From positions 155,128 through 219,127 of the forward strand of contig NZ_NCUW01000028.1 in NCBI RefSeq assembly GCF_002096335.1: a DNA stretch of 64,000 bases, read 5' to 3'. Below are positions 27,400 through 36,571 of the stretch, piece by piece. This DNA is from Streptococcus oralis subsp. dentisani. GTDB lineage: Bacteria > Bacillota > Bacilli > Lactobacillales > Streptococcaceae. Numbering within the stretch: position 1 is the first letter of the stretch; each line of letters starts with the position of its first letter. Under the pieces are notes generated by a model that saw only the letters and a list, made by a program, of their open reading frames with translations, was not told the origin of the DNA and made no database searches. Both the position numbers and the translations under genes were made by a program.

Positions 27400-28203
27400 T
27401 TAAAACAGGCCAAATAAGTGCATCATTGGAAACACAACCAACATGCTGTCAAAGCGATCCAATACACCGCCATGTCCAGGGATAAATTTTCCAGAATCCT
27501 TGACACCGAAATGGCGTTTCATGGCACTCTCAATCAAATCACCAAACTGACCTGCCACACTGAAGAAGGCGGCAAAAAGACTCATTCTATAAATCCCATA
27601 AGGAAGAGCCACTGTGCTGTCCACTAACATGAAAACCACTGTTATCAGTACCGCACCTAGAATACCACCGACAAAGCCCTCAATACTCTTATTAGGAGAA
27701 ACTCTCGGGGCTAACTTATGCTTACCAAAATTCATCCCTGTCAGGTAGGCTGCGCTATCTGTCGCCCAAACGATAAAAAGAGCCAGAAGAACCTTATCAA
27801 AACCTGCCACCCGAGCATCTAGTAAGGCATTGAAACCAAAACCAACATAAAAACTAACAGCAATTGGAAAAGCAGCATCTTCAATCGTATAGCTTTTACT
27901 GAAAACGGTCGTCCCTAGCATAATTGTAATCAAAACACTGTAGGCAACCACATTCCCATCAACTGGTAGGAATGTCAGATAGTTTTCTAAAGGAATTGTT
28001 AGGGCAAAGGTCGCAAAGAGAGTCAAAGCCCCCTCAATGGTCATAGTCTTTAGCCCCTTCATGTTCAAGAGTTCATGGACGCCTAGCATCGCTAACAAGC
28101 CAATCCCTATCTGCAACAAGAGCCCTCCTGCAAACAAGACTGGAAGGAAAATTGCCAGGGCCAATACCGCAAACAATGTTCTCTTTTGTAAATCCTTGGT
28201 CAT
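27400..28203 (-). CDS. cdsA: Phosphatidate cytidylyltransferase
   Basis: 267 aa, multi-pass membrane protein. The CDP-alcohol signature near the C-terminus, SAMKRHFGVKD...PGHGG..DRFDS, is intact. Makes CDP-diacylglycerol from phosphatidate and CTP for phospholipid synthesis. Begins 8 bases after uppS. Confidence 0.95.
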   Translation of the reverse strand: MTKDLQKRTLFAVLALAIFLPVLFAGGLLLQIGIGLLAMLGVHELLNMKGLKTMTIEGALTLFATFALTIPLENYLTFLPVDGNVVAYSVLITIMLGTTVFSKSYTIEDAAFPIAVSFYVGFGFNALLDARVAGFDKVLLALFIVWATDSAAYLTGMNFGKHKLAPRVSPNKSIEGFVGGILGAVLITVVFMLVDSTVALPYGIYRMSLFAAFFSVAGQFGDLIESAMKRHFGVKDSGKFIPGHGGVLDRFDSMLVVFPMMHLFGLF

Positions 28204-28211
28204 ATCTTCTC

Positions 28212-28970
28212 CTAAACTCCTCCAAAACGGCGATTGCGATGGTTAAAATCAGCAATAGCTTCCTGCAAGGCGGCTTCATCAAAATCAGGCCACAAGGTAT
28301 TCGTAAAGTAAAGCTCGCTATAGGCTGCTTGCCATGGCAAGAAATTACTCAAACGCAACTCACCACTCGTACGGATAATCAAATCAGGATCTCGCAAATC
28401 CTTTGGCAGATGCTGGGTGAAAAGATAGTCCCCAATCATATCTTCTGTGATGTCACCAAGATTGATTTTAGCATCTAGAACATCTTGAGCCAAGCTCTTA
28501 AGAGCCTGCGTAATTTCAGCACGACCACCATAGTTAAGCGCAAAATTGAGAATCAAGCCCGTATTGTTCTTTGTCAATTCCTCTGCTTTTTTCAAAGCTT
28601 CAAAAGTCGGCTTAGGCAAACGGTCTGTCTCCCCAATCATCTGAATCTTAACGTTATTTGCGTGTAATTCAGGGACGTAGTTATCATAAAACTCGACTGG
28701 TAAGTTCATGATAAACTTGACTTCTTGATCTGGGCGCGTCCAATTTTCCGTCGAAAAGGCATAGACTGTGATGACCTTAACTCCCATCTTGTTAGCTGCC
28801 TTGGTCACCTTTTGGAGAGCTTCCATCCCCGCCTTATGACCAAAAACCCGTGGTTGCATCCGTTTTTTAGCCCAGCGACCATTCCCATCCATGATGATTC
28901 CAATATGAGCAGGAACCTGTGTTGGAACCTCGACTTCTACAGTTTTATCTTTCTTAAAAAATCCAAACAT
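28212..28970 (-). CDS. uppS: Undecaprenyl diphosphate synthase
   Basis: 252 aa from ATG 28970 (AGGA before it); an in-frame extension to 28988 lacks an RBS. Cis-prenyltransferase that makes the C55 lipid carrier for peptidoglycan. Motif IIMDGNGRWAKKR with catalytic Asp, and the C-terminal RTSGELRLSNFLPWQ...E..F are present. First gene of the operon. Confidence 0.97.
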   Translation of the reverse strand: MFGFFKKDKTVEVEVPTQVPAHIGIIMDGNGRWAKKRMQPRVFGHKAGMEALQKVTKAANKMGVKVITVYAFSTENWTRPDQEVKFIMNLPVEFYDNYVPELHANNVKIQMIGETDRLPKPTFEALKKAEELTKNNTGLILNFALNYGGRAEITQALKSLAQDVLDAKINLGDITEDMIGDYLFTQHLPKDLRDPDLIIRTSGELRLSNFLPWQAAYSELYFTNTLWPDFDEAALQEAIADFNHRNRRFGGV

Positions 28971-29060
28971 GATCTTATTCCTATTCAAAAATCTATCGTT
29001 TCATTATACCATATTTCCCTATTTTCTTCTATTGCTAAGTTATTAGCTCTCCGTACAGAC

Positions 29061-29151
29061 AAAAAAAGCCGCCTGATTGGGCGACTTAATTTTATAGGGA
29101 GATTATTATGAAAAAGTTTTAGGAGTTTAAGTTAAGTTTCTCTTAACTTAT
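29061..29151 (-). ncRNA. CiaR-controlled small RNA (csRNA family), divergent copy
   Basis: Minus strand: CiaR box CTTAAG-N5-TTTAAG (29174-29190), 10-base gap, TATACT (-10, 29158-29163), then about 91 nt ending in a GTCGCC/GGCGGC terminator with a T-run. The transcript contains CATAATAATCTCC, complementary to a Shine-Dalgarno plus start codon. The middle differs from the other three copies. The CiaR box overlaps the stop codon of the upstream gene. Confidence 0.8.
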
Positions 29152-29185
29152 GAACCTAGTATACCGTCCCTAACTTAAAGTTTTC

Positions 29186-29749
29186 TTAAGTTTTTGAAAA
29201 AGTGAGATTTTCCCATTTTTCTTGCCAATTTTTCTTGGACAAGCGCTCTTGGTAGAGCTTCATTCGGTCTTCATTCTCTAAGAAATGAGGTGTTGGGCGA
29301 ACTTGAAAGTTCAAAATATCCTCGAGACCATAGGGAGCAAAGAGTTCTAAAGTTGCGTCGGCATGCAAGCGAAGCCCTATCGCCGTACAGCGCTCCGGAT
29401 ATTTACTCATGGCATCACGAGAACTCGTGTAAGGCACAGTGTGGGGACTGTGCTGATGCATATAGACTTGATTTTTCAACTCCCACTGATATTGAGGGAA
29501 ATCTTCTCTCAGCTTGTTCTCTAGGGATACTGTCTCCTCATAAGAAACATCTGGATCAAAGAAAATCACATCAACATCCGTCTCACGGTCAAAAGCTGGT
29601 CTGTCTGACAAGAGATTCCAGATGAAATTTCGTACCGAACCCGCTGCCAACCACAAGTCTTTTAAATCAAGGTCGCGGATGATAGTCAGAATGGTCATCA
29701 TGTCAGGATTTTCTCTAACACTATCTAAGATTTCTTGTTTATTTTTCAT
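29186..29749 (-). CDS. Nucleotidyltransferase-like protein (COG3575 type)
   Basis: 187 aa from ATG 29749, inside the last codons of ruvB (11-base overlap), which suggests translational coupling; starts further upstream exist but would overlap ruvB more. The nucleotidyltransferase pattern [11 protein letters not shown]...[13 protein letters not shown] shows a G-S-x-R and D-x-D metal site. The substrate is unknown; the family is conserved beside ruvB in streptococci. Confidence 0.8.
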   Translation of the reverse strand: MKNKQEILDSVRENPDMMTILTIIRDLDLKDLWLAAGSVRNFIWNLLSDRPAFDRETDVDVIFFDPDVSYEETVSLENKLREDFPQYQWELKNQVYMHQHSPHTVPYTSSRDAMSKYPERCTAIGLRLHADATLELFAPYGLEDILNFQVRPTPHFLENEDRMKLYQERLSKKNWQEKWENLTFSKT

Positions 29750-30737
29750 TATACTCATACCCCAAATGTTCGTAAGCCTTAGCAGTCGCAACTCGTCCTG
29801 AACGAGTTCGCATGATAAAGCCTTTCTGGATGAGGTAGGGTTCGTACATATCTTCCACCGTCTCACGCTCCTCGGCAATATTAACAGAAAGAGTTCCTAG
29901 ACCGACAGGACCACCACCATACATCTCAATCATGGTACGAAGGATTTTCTGGTCCACATAGTCTAATCCTTCATGGTCTACATCCAGCATGGTCAAGGCC
30001 TTATCAGTAATGACATCATCAATTAAACCATCTCCCATAATCTGGGCAAAGTCGCGCACGCGCTTAAGGAGGCGATTAGCGATACGGGGAGTTCCTCGAC
30101 TACGTAAGGCCAGCTCAGCAGCTGCCTCATGGGTGATTTCCATCTCAAAAATATCTGCCGTCCGCTCAACAATCTCTGTCAAGTCAGCGTGGGCATAGTA
30201 TTCCATATGACCTGTAATCCCAAAACGGGCCCGTAGCGGATTTGAGAGCATTCCTGCCCGTGTCGTCGCACCAATTAAGGTAAAAGGCGGCAAGTCCAGA
30301 TGGACACTGCGACTGCCTTCCCCAGCCCCGATCATAATATCAATGTAGAAGTCCTCCATGGCACTGTAAAGCACCTCTTCCACCGACATGGGCAAGCGAT
30401 GAATCTCGTCAATAAAGAGGACATCTCCAGGCTCCAAATCATTCAAAATCGCTACCAGATCACCCGCTTTTTCGATAACAGGACCAGACGTTTGCTTGAG
30501 ATTGACTCCCAGTTCATTGGCAATGACAAAAGCCATGGTTGTTTTCCCAAGTCCTGGAGGGCCAAACAAAAGAACATGGTCCAGCGCCTCATCCCGCATT
30601 TTGGCAGCCTCGATAAATATTTGCAACTGATCCTTGACCTTGTCCTGACCGATATATTCACGTAAATACTGGGGACGTAGGGTACGTTCTACCAACTCCT
30701 CATCACCCATGATTTCATTATCTAAAATTCTACTCAT
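29739..30737 (-). CDS. ruvB: Holliday junction branch migration helicase RuvB
   Basis: 332 aa from ATG 30737 (AGGA before it), the usual RuvB length. Walker [10 protein letters not shown], Walker B LFIDEIHR, sensor GATTRAG and the C-terminal winged helix ([15 protein letters not shown]) are intact. With RuvA it drives Holliday junction branch migration. Flanked by csRNA genes on both sides. Confidence 0.97.
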   Translation of the reverse strand: MSRILDNEIMGDEELVERTLRPQYLREYIGQDKVKDQLQIFIEAAKMRDEALDHVLLFGPPGLGKTTMAFVIANELGVNLKQTSGPVIEKAGDLVAILNDLEPGDVLFIDEIHRLPMSVEEVLYSAMEDFYIDIMIGAGEGSRSVHLDLPPFTLIGATTRAGMLSNPLRARFGITGHMEYYAHADLTEIVERTADIFEMEITHEAAAELALRSRGTPRIANRLLKRVRDFAQIMGDGLIDDVITDKALTMLDVDHEGLDYVDQKILRTMIEMYGGGPVGLGTLSVNIAEERETVEDMYEPYLIQKGFIMRTRSGRVATAKAYEHLGYEYNEK

Positions 30738-30770
30738 GTTCCTATTATAGCAAAAATCCAAGCCACAAAC

Positions 30771-30868
30771 AAAAAAGCCACCTGATTGGGTGACTTCCTT
30801 AGGGAGATTATTATGAAAAAGAAAAGTTTAGGATTTCATTAAATAAAGTTAGGAGGTCTTTATTTAAT
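30771..30868 (-). ncRNA. CiaR-controlled small RNA (csRNA family)
   Basis: Minus strand: box GTTAAG-N5-TTTAAG (30891-30907), 10-base gap, TATACT (30875-30880), about 98 nt with ACCTCCTAAC and CATAATAATCTCC segments able to pair with ribosome binding sites, and a terminator with stem loop TCACCCAATCAGGTGG followed by T residues. Confidence 0.88.
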
Positions 30869-30970
30869 GATTATAGTATACAAGATGAATCTTAAAGCTA
30901 ACTTAACTTTTTCTCTGATTTATCATTTTTTTAAAATTTTCCCCAAATGAAATTTCCTTTCTCAAACAAC

Positions 30971-31067
30971 AAAAAAGCCACCTGATTGGGTGGCTTCTTT
31001 AGGAGATTATGATGAAAAAGAAAAGTTTGGGATTTCATTAAATAAAGTTAGGAGGTCTTTATCTAAT
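30971..31067 (-). ncRNA. CiaR-controlled small RNA (csRNA family)
   Basis: Tandem to the copy at 30771. Box CTTAAG-N5-TTTAAG (31090-31106), 10-base gap, TATTAT (31074-31079), transcript of about 97 nt with the same ACCTCCTAAC core; here the start-codon complement reads CATCATAATCTCC. Terminator stem GCCACC/GGTGGC with T-run. Confidence 0.88.
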
Positions 31068-31120
31068 ATCTATATAATACACGAGGATACTTAAACTTTA
31101 CTTAAGAAAAAATAATTATT

Positions 31121-31537
31121 TTATTTTTTTCGTTCTACCCAAATCATTCCTGTGCAATCATAAGTAGATAAGGTTTCAAAACCCAAGAAACGGTAGAATC
31201 CCAAATTTTTTTCTGTCTGTTCGGTCGCTAGTTGGATTTGATAGACCTCTTTGAAATCCCCTAAAGCCTCTTTCATCAAGGCGCTGCCAATCCCTTGGCG
31301 CTGATGGCTAGGCAAAACGATCAAATCCTGTACAAAAACCGATGAAAAACCATCTCCGACCAAACGAACCAAGCCAACTATTGCCTCACCATCAAGTGCC
31401 AGGTAAATCGCTAATGAGTGAGACAAGGACTTCTCCAGCATCTGGGGTTGATGTGTATAATTTGTCCAACCGACTGCCTGATAGAGATGCAAAACATTCT
31501 CTAACTTGACAACTTCTTGCTTTCTAACGCTAATCAT
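31121..31537 (-). CDS. GNAT family N-acetyltransferase
   Basis: 138 aa. Acetyl-CoA binding motif near residue 75-85: VLPSHQRQGIGSALMKEAL. Substrate unknown. Ends 15 bases upstream of a CiaR box. Eleven bases after the preceding acetyltransferase gene, so probably co-transcribed. Confidence 0.88.
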   Translation of the reverse strand: MISVRKQEVVKLENVLHLYQAVGWTNYTHQPQMLEKSLSHSLAIYLALDGEAIVGLVRLVGDGFSSVFVQDLIVLPSHQRQGIGSALMKEALGDFKEVYQIQLATEQTEKNLGFYRFLGFETLSTYDCTGMIWVERKK

Positions 31538-31548
31538 GTCACCATCTC

Positions 31549-32244
31549 TTAGAGTTCTCTCAAGCTCTTATACTGCCGTCCATTCTTGTCAAAATTTTCA
31601 GGAGTCAACCATGCTTCCAAACGATCTTTGACCTGAGGCCAGTCCTTATCAATCATAGACAACCAATCCGTATCTCTAGTTCGCCCCTTATAAACGACAG
31701 CCTGACGGAAGGTTCCTTCATAGACAAAGCCTAAACGTTCTGCTGCTCGTCTTGATGGAAGATTTAGAGCATCGCATTTCCACTCATAGCGTCTATAATT
31801 AAGCTCCTCAAAAACATAGCGAGCTAGTAAATAATGGGCTTCTGTCCCTGTCCTCGTCCCCTTAAGTGCTGGTGAAAAGGTGACAGCTCCCACTTCTATT
31901 ACTCGGTTATTCTGATCAATTCGCATCAGAGAAAAGGTTCCTAAAGTCTTACCAGTTGCCTTGTCTACAATCGCATAGTAAAAACGATCCTTACGAGCCA
32001 ACATCTGGTTTAAAAGGCTGACCAGTTCCTCCATATTTGCCACTGGCTCCTGAAAGAGGTAGGTCCACATCTCTCGAGGCGTATCTGGACCATAAACAGC
32101 TAGTAAATCCTTCGCATGTTTTTCTACCGAAAGAGCCTCTATCCGAGCATAACGCCCTTCTAAAAAATCGATAGCAGGTAATTTACCAGACGTGTGACCG
32201 ACTACAGATTCACCAATCATCTGACCATATTCATTTACTGGCAT
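31549..32244 (-). CDS. RimJ/RimL-type N-acetyltransferase
   Basis: 231 aa from ATG 32244 (AAGGAG before it). GNAT fold of the RimL class with motif YEWKCDALNLPSRRAAERLGFVYEG near residues 175-200. Members acetylate amino termini or small amines; the target here is unknown. First gene of a two-gene unit. Confidence 0.88.
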   Translation of the reverse strand: MPVNEYGQMIGESVVGHTSGKLPAIDFLEGRYARIEALSVEKHAKDLLAVYGPDTPREMWTYLFQEPVANMEELVSLLNQMLARKDRFYYAIVDKATGKTLGTFSLMRIDQNNRVIEVGAVTFSPALKGTRTGTEAHYLLARYVFEELNYRRYEWKCDALNLPSRRAAERLGFVYEGTFRQAVVYKGRTRDTDWLSMIDKDWPQVKDRLEAWLTPENFDKNGRQYKSLREL

Positions 32245-32397
32245 AGCTTTCTCCTTGTTCATTCCTTGAATATAGTATAACATATCTTAATGAAAATTTT
32301 AGGAAACACTTGGTTTTCGATTCAACAATGCAAACTCCTCTTATAAAAATCATCCCCCCAGTTTATGGAGGAATGATCACATATGGAAACGAGTGAG

Positions 32398-32811
32398 TTA
32401 ATGCCCCTTGTGCTTCTCTCTACGTTTTTGCTGTTTGCGTTCAAATTTCTCTTGCTTGAGCAATTGCTTTTGGAGACTGGACTGTTGTTTTGAATGCTTT
32501 TTTCGTTCCTCGTACTGCAACTGTAAAAGCTCTTGTGACTTAGAAGAAACTTTCTGCTTCACCTGTTTCTTTACAGCTCGCTGCAGACGCTTCGGATTCT
32601 TAATCTTCACATGCTGTTTGACTATTGCCTCTGGACTAAAAGATAACCGAACAAACTGAGTCTGTAAAAGTTTCAAAATTTCATCCTCTTTTGGTTCCTG
32701 ACCAAATGTCACACGACAAACTTGATAAGTTCCCTCATACTCTTGTTCAAACAATCCATGCCAAAATCCATCTTCAAAATAAACTGTCAAGCCAATTGAA
32801 ACGATTTTCAC
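32398..32811 (-). CDS. yjdF: YjdF family protein (DUF2992)
   Basis: 137 aa, GTG start with AAGGAGG seven bases upstream. N-terminal VYFEDGFWHGLFEQ is the YjdF signature; the C-terminal half is very basic and Lys/Gln-rich, as in the family. Function is not known; in other Firmicutes yjdF is under a riboswitch sensing azaaromatic compounds. A structured leader of about 110 nt precedes it here. Confidence 0.85.
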   Translation of the reverse strand: MKIVSIGLTVYFEDGFWHGLFEQEYEGTYQVCRVTFGQEPKEDEILKLLQTQFVRLSFSPEAIVKQHVKIKNPKRLQRAVKKQVKQKVSSKSQELLQLQYEERKKHSKQQSSLQKQLLKQEKFERKQQKRREKHKGH

Positions 32812-32921
32812 GACAGCACCTCCTTAAATCTATCCCTAAGAATGGACAACCAAGGAGGAAGGTTACTGATAGGATTACCTACGTCTGGACTACCAACCAG
32901 AACTGTGTTTTTATCTTAGTT
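32812..32921 (-). ncRNA. Structured leader of yjdF, probable yjdF riboswitch
   Basis: From the start site near 32921 to the GTG. An outer stem CTAAGA (minus of 32914-32919) with TCTTAG (32836-32841) encloses hairpins TCTGG/CCAGA and TAGG/CCTA, then a U-rich stretch and the RBS. The position upstream of a yjdF homologue matches the yjdF RNA motif; identity is by context and structure, not by consensus search. Confidence 0.6.
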
Positions 32922-32927
32922 GAGACT

Positions 32928-32933
32928 ATTATA
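32928..32933 (-). promoter_or_regulatory. yjdF promoter, extended -10
   Basis: TGCTATAAT on the minus strand (TATAAT at 32928-32933) with a TG motif one base upstream; no clear -35. Confidence 0.6.
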
Positions 32934-32947
32934 GCATAATCCAATTT

Positions 32948-32980
32948 AAAAATCCCCCAGATTCTACTCTGAAGGATTCC
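32948..32980 (-). terminator. leuS terminator
   Basis: AATCC..CAGA and TCTG..GGATT pair on the minus strand with a TTTT tail, directly upstream of the yjdF promoter. Confidence 0.75.
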
Positions 32981-32984
32981 TATC

Positions 32985-35486
32985 TTATTTCACAACGATA
33001 TTAACGAGTTTGTTAGGTACTGCAATAACTTTCACGATTTCCTTGCCATCGATTTCTGCCTTGACTTTTTCATCCGCTAGAGCGATTTCTTGCAATTCTT
33101 CGCGTGATAGGTCTTTAGCGACCATGAGTTTCGCACGGACTTTTCCTTTGATTTGGACGACGATTTCAATTTCGTCTTCAACCAATTTGCTTTCGTCCCA
33201 AGTCGGCCAAGCTACGTAAGAGATTGACTCACCTGTTGCTGCAACTGTTTGCCAGAGTTCTTCTGCCAAGTGAGGCGCAAATGGTGCGATCAATTGGATA
33301 AAGCCTTTGGCATAGTCCACATAGAGTTTGTCTTCCTTGTTAGCAGCGTTGACAAAGACCATGAGTTGAGCAATAGCTGTATTGAATTTCATGGACTCGA
33401 TTTGCTCAGTGACAGCTTTGACTGTTTCATTGTAGACCTTGTCAAGAGCACCATTGTTTTCCGCAGCGATTTCTTTACTTGTAATCAAACGATAAACACG
33501 GTCTAGGAATTTACGGCTTCCTTCCAAACCTTCTTCAGACCAAGCGATGGAAGCATCAAGCGGTCCCATGAACATTTCATAGACGCGAAGGGTATCGGCA
33601 CCATATTGTTCCACCACATCGTCTGGGTTAACAACGTTCTTGAGGGATTTAGACATCTTGGCTGGTGCTTGCTCCAACTCTTCTCCTGTTTCCACATGGA
33701 AGAAAGAACCGTCACGTTTTTCAACCTTGTCAGTCGCCACAAGAGCCCCACGGTGGTCACGGTAGCTTGTCCCCAAAATCATTCCTTGATTAAAGAGTTT
33801 TTGGAATGGTTCCTTAGTCGGAACAACACCGAGGTCATAGAGGAATTTGTGCCAGAAACGAGCATAGAGCAAGTGAAGAACGGCGTGTTCCGCACCACCC
33901 ACGTAGATATCCACTGGCAACCATTGTTTGAGGAGATCCTCGTCGGCCAATTTTTCTGTGTTGTGTGGGTCAATATAGCGAAGATAGTACCAACTTGAAC
34001 CTGCCCATTGTGGCATGGTATTGGTCTCACGACGACCTTTGACGCCATCTTCACGAGTCACTTCAAGCCAGTCTGTCAAGTTAGCCAATGGGCTTTCACC
34101 TGTACCTGAAGGGCGGATGTCCTTGGTTACAGGCAAAACAAGCGGCAATTCATTTTCTGGAACAGCCGTTGAAGTCCCATCTTCCCAATGAATGATTGGG
34201 ATTGGCTCACCCCAGTAACGTTGACGGCTAAAGAGCCAGTCGCGGAGACGGTAGGTAATTTTCTCTTGACCACATTCTTTTTCTTCCAACCAAGCGACAA
34301 TCTTGGCAATAGCGTCTTCTTTGTTCAGTCCATCTAGGAAATCAGAATTGACGTGAAGACCATCTTCAGTATAAGCAGCTTCTGCTACATTTCCACCTTC
34401 AAGCACTTCTACGATTGAAAGACCAAACTGTTTGGCAAATTCCCAGTCACGTTGGTCGTGGGCTGGCACAGCCATGACAGCACCTGTTCCATAGCTAGCA
34501 AGAACATAGTCTGCAATCCAGATTGGAATTTCTTTGCCATTGACAGGGTTGATGGCATAAGCACCAGTCCAAACACCAGTTTTTTCTTTGGCAAGGTCTG
34601 TACGAGCCAAGTCTGACTTGAGGCTGGCTTGATGTTTATAGTTAGCTACTGCCTCAGCTTGTTCTGGGCTCGTGATGGCATCTACTAGATCATGCTCAGG
34701 CGCCAAGACAGTGAAAGTCGCACCAAAAAGAGTATCAGGACGAGTAGTAAAGACGGTGAATTCCTTGTCTGTTCCTTTTACTTTGAAAGTCACATTGGCA
34801 CCAGTTGATTTGCCAATCCAGTTGCGTTGCATGTCTTTGATAGACTCTGGCCAGTCCAGGTCATCCAAGTCATTGAGCAAGCGCTCTGCATAGGCCGTGA
34901 TTTTGAGCATCCATTGGCGCATTGGTTTGCGGACAACTGGATAGCCTCCACGCTCAGAAGTTCCGTCAGGAAGCACTTCTTCGTTGGCAATGGCCGTTCC
35001 TAGTTCCTCAACCCAGTTTACTGGTACTTCCGCTTCATAGGCCAAGCCTTTTTCGTAAAGCTTGGTAAAAATCCACTGCGTCCACTTGTAGTAGTTTGGA
35101 TCTGTCGTGTTGACTTCACGGTCCCAGTCGTAAGAGAATCCAAGCGCATTGATTTGGCGTTTAAAGTTAGCAATATTTTCCGCTGTAAATTCTGCTGGGT
35201 CATTTCCTGTATCCATAGCGTATTGCTCTGCAGGCAAACCAAAGGCATCCCAACCCATGGGGTGAAGGACATTGTAGCCTTGCGCACGTTTGTAACGGCT
35301 AAGAATATCCGTTGCTGTGTAGCCTTCTGGGTGTCCTACGTGCAATCCAGCTCCTGAAGGATATGGGAACATATCGAGAGCATAGAACTTCGGTTTTGAT
35401 GCGTCTGTTCCTGTCTTAAATGTATGATGGTCAGCCCAGTAGCCTTGCCACTTAGGCTCAATTTCCTTATGATTGTAAAATCTCAT
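32985..35486 (-). CDS. leuS: Leucyl-tRNA synthetase
   Basis: 833 aa, class I synthetase. HIGH-type motif [12 protein letters not shown] near residue 48, KMSKS motif (AKMSKSLKN) near 615, and the CP1 editing domain in between with [12 protein letters not shown]. Charges tRNA(Leu). A TATAAT lies at about 35515-35520 on the minus strand; no T-box leader is visible, as the leader is short. Confidence 0.98.
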   Translation of the reverse strand: MRFYNHKEIEPKWQGYWADHHTFKTGTDASKPKFYALDMFPYPSGAGLHVGHPEGYTATDILSRYKRAQGYNVLHPMGWDAFGLPAEQYAMDTGNDPAEFTAENIANFKRQINALGFSYDWDREVNTTDPNYYKWTQWIFTKLYEKGLAYEAEVPVNWVEELGTAIANEEVLPDGTSERGGYPVVRKPMRQWMLKITAYAERLLNDLDDLDWPESIKDMQRNWIGKSTGANVTFKVKGTDKEFTVFTTRPDTLFGATFTVLAPEHDLVDAITSPEQAEAVANYKHQASLKSDLARTDLAKEKTGVWTGAYAINPVNGKEIPIWIADYVLASYGTGAVMAVPAHDQRDWEFAKQFGLSIVEVLEGGNVAEAAYTEDGLHVNSDFLDGLNKEDAIAKIVAWLEEKECGQEKITYRLRDWLFSRQRYWGEPIPIIHWEDGTSTAVPENELPLVLPVTKDIRPSGTGESPLANLTDWLEVTREDGVKGRRETNTMPQWAGSSWYYLRYIDPHNTEKLADEDLLKQWLPVDIYVGGAEHAVLHLLYARFWHKFLYDLGVVPTKEPFQKLFNQGMILGTSYRDHRGALVATDKVEKRDGSFFHVETGEELEQAPAKMSKSLKNVVNPDDVVEQYGADTLRVYEMFMGPLDASIAWSEEGLEGSRKFLDRVYRLITSKEIAAENNGALDKVYNETVKAVTEQIESMKFNTAIAQLMVFVNAANKEDKLYVDYAKGFIQLIAPFAPHLAEELWQTVAATGESISYVAWPTWDESKLVEDEIEIVVQIKGKVRAKLMVAKDLSREELQEIALADEKVKAEIDGKEIVKVIAVPNKLVNIVVK

Positions 35487-35611
35487 GCTATTTCTCCAAT
35501 TTTATGATGTTACTATTATACCATTTTTGGGGGAATTTGAAAGTCGAGAAAGAATCTTTTCCCCTCCATTGTCAAGAAAGATTGGCTTTGAAAGCACTCT
35601 TGTCAAGCTGA

Positions 35612-35640
35612 ATAAAAATAGCTCCTATACGGAGCTATCT
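35612..35640 (-). terminator. Terminator of the histidine phosphatase gene
   Basis: ATAGCTCC (35618-35625) and GGAGCTAT (35631-35638) form a perfect stem followed by TTTTTA on the minus strand. Confidence 0.88.
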
Positions 35641-35643
35641 TGA

Positions 35644-36336
35644 TCAATGCTTATTTTCTTCTATCTTCTCACGTCCTAGTTCTCGGTAACTACGGTCACC
35701 AACAACTTCTACGCTAAACTGGCCGTCCTCATATTCTAGGATGGTCACACTACCATTATCCAGGCCATGCGGATGCATACCATTGATGAGATAAACCATC
35801 GTACCAATGGTCATCCCGTGGCTTACGACGAGAGCATTGCCCCCACCTTGTTCTTCCATTTCTTTGGCAATCGATTCAAAGCCTTCCTTGATTCGACCAC
35901 TGAGTTTTTCCCAGCCTTCAGCCCAACCAGCAGTATCAACCTCTACCAAACCTTCTGCCAGCTCAGCATAGGATAACTGATGAACATGATCCACCTTGAA
36001 AACACGAGGAATGACCCCCATGAAGAGGTCCCCATCATAGGCCCCATCAAAACTACCAAAGCACCACTCACGGATGCGCTTATCCATACGGTAAGGGATT
36101 TTGCCCTGTAAACCTAGTTCTTCTAGGATAATTCCCATAGTTTGAATCGTACGACCAGAGTCACTGGAATAAGCTCGGTCAAACTGCAAACCAGACTCTC
36201 TCAAACCAATTCCCAACTCATGAATTCCTAACTCACCTTCTGCAGTTAGAGGCGTATCACTCCATCCTTGAGCACGTCCAATCGTGTTAAACATGGTTTT
36301 TCCATGACGGACCAAGTACAATCTTACTTTAGACAT
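35644..36336 (-). CDS. Histidine phosphatase family protein (phosphoglycerate mutase-like)
   Basis: 230 aa. Catalytic LVRHGKT at residues 8-14, second His in VVSHGMTIG near residue 165, and YSSDSGRT. A branch-1 histidine phosphatase; the general term phosphoglycerate mutase is common but a cofactor-dependent glycolytic enzyme would be longer and differ, so it is more likely a phosphatase. Extended -10 TGATATAAT upstream. Confidence 0.88.
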   Translation of the reverse strand: MSKVRLYLVRHGKTMFNTIGRAQGWSDTPLTAEGELGIHELGIGLRESGLQFDRAYSSDSGRTIQTMGIILEELGLQGKIPYRMDKRIREWCFGSFDGAYDGDLFMGVIPRVFKVDHVHQLSYAELAEGLVEVDTAGWAEGWEKLSGRIKEGFESIAKEMEEQGGGNALVVSHGMTIGTMVYLINGMHPHGLDNGSVTILEYEDGQFSVEVVGDRSYRELGREKIEENKH

Positions 36337-36424
36337 TTTCTATCCTCCATTTTCTTCTATTATATCATGGATCAAAGAAATATTTGGCTTTCAAAAGCAA
36401 AGCTCCTTCTCCTAATTTTGCCAC

Positions 36425-36517
36425 AAGAAAAGCTACCCTCATGGTAGCTTCCCTAGGAGATTATTATGAAAAAGTTTAGGATTTCTATTAAATAATGTTA
36501 GGAGGTCTTTATTTAAT
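36425..36517 (-). ncRNA. CiaR-controlled small RNA (csRNA family)
   Basis: Minus strand: box TTTAAG-N5-TTTAAG (36540-36556), 10-base gap, TATACT (36524-36529), about 93 nt with the ACCTCCTAAC core and CATAATAATCTCC, ending in a different terminator stem, AGCTACC/GGTAGCT. Lies between the DUF711/ACT operon and the histidine phosphatase gene. Confidence 0.88.
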
Positions 36518-36571
36518 GATTATAGTATACACAGTCATTCTTAAACTCAACTTAAATTCTCTCCCTTTTTA

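Noticed and set aside
30971..31067. Short plus-strand peptides MKKKSLGFH in the sRNA loci
   Set aside because: The apparent RBS-ATG on the plus strand is the complement of the sRNA's anti-Shine-Dalgarno/anti-AUG segment; CiaR box, -10 and terminator place the gene on the minus strand.
35487..35643. T-box leader upstream of leuS
   Set aside because: The TATAAT lies about 30 bases before the start codon, so the transcript leader is too short, and no T-box sequence is visible.
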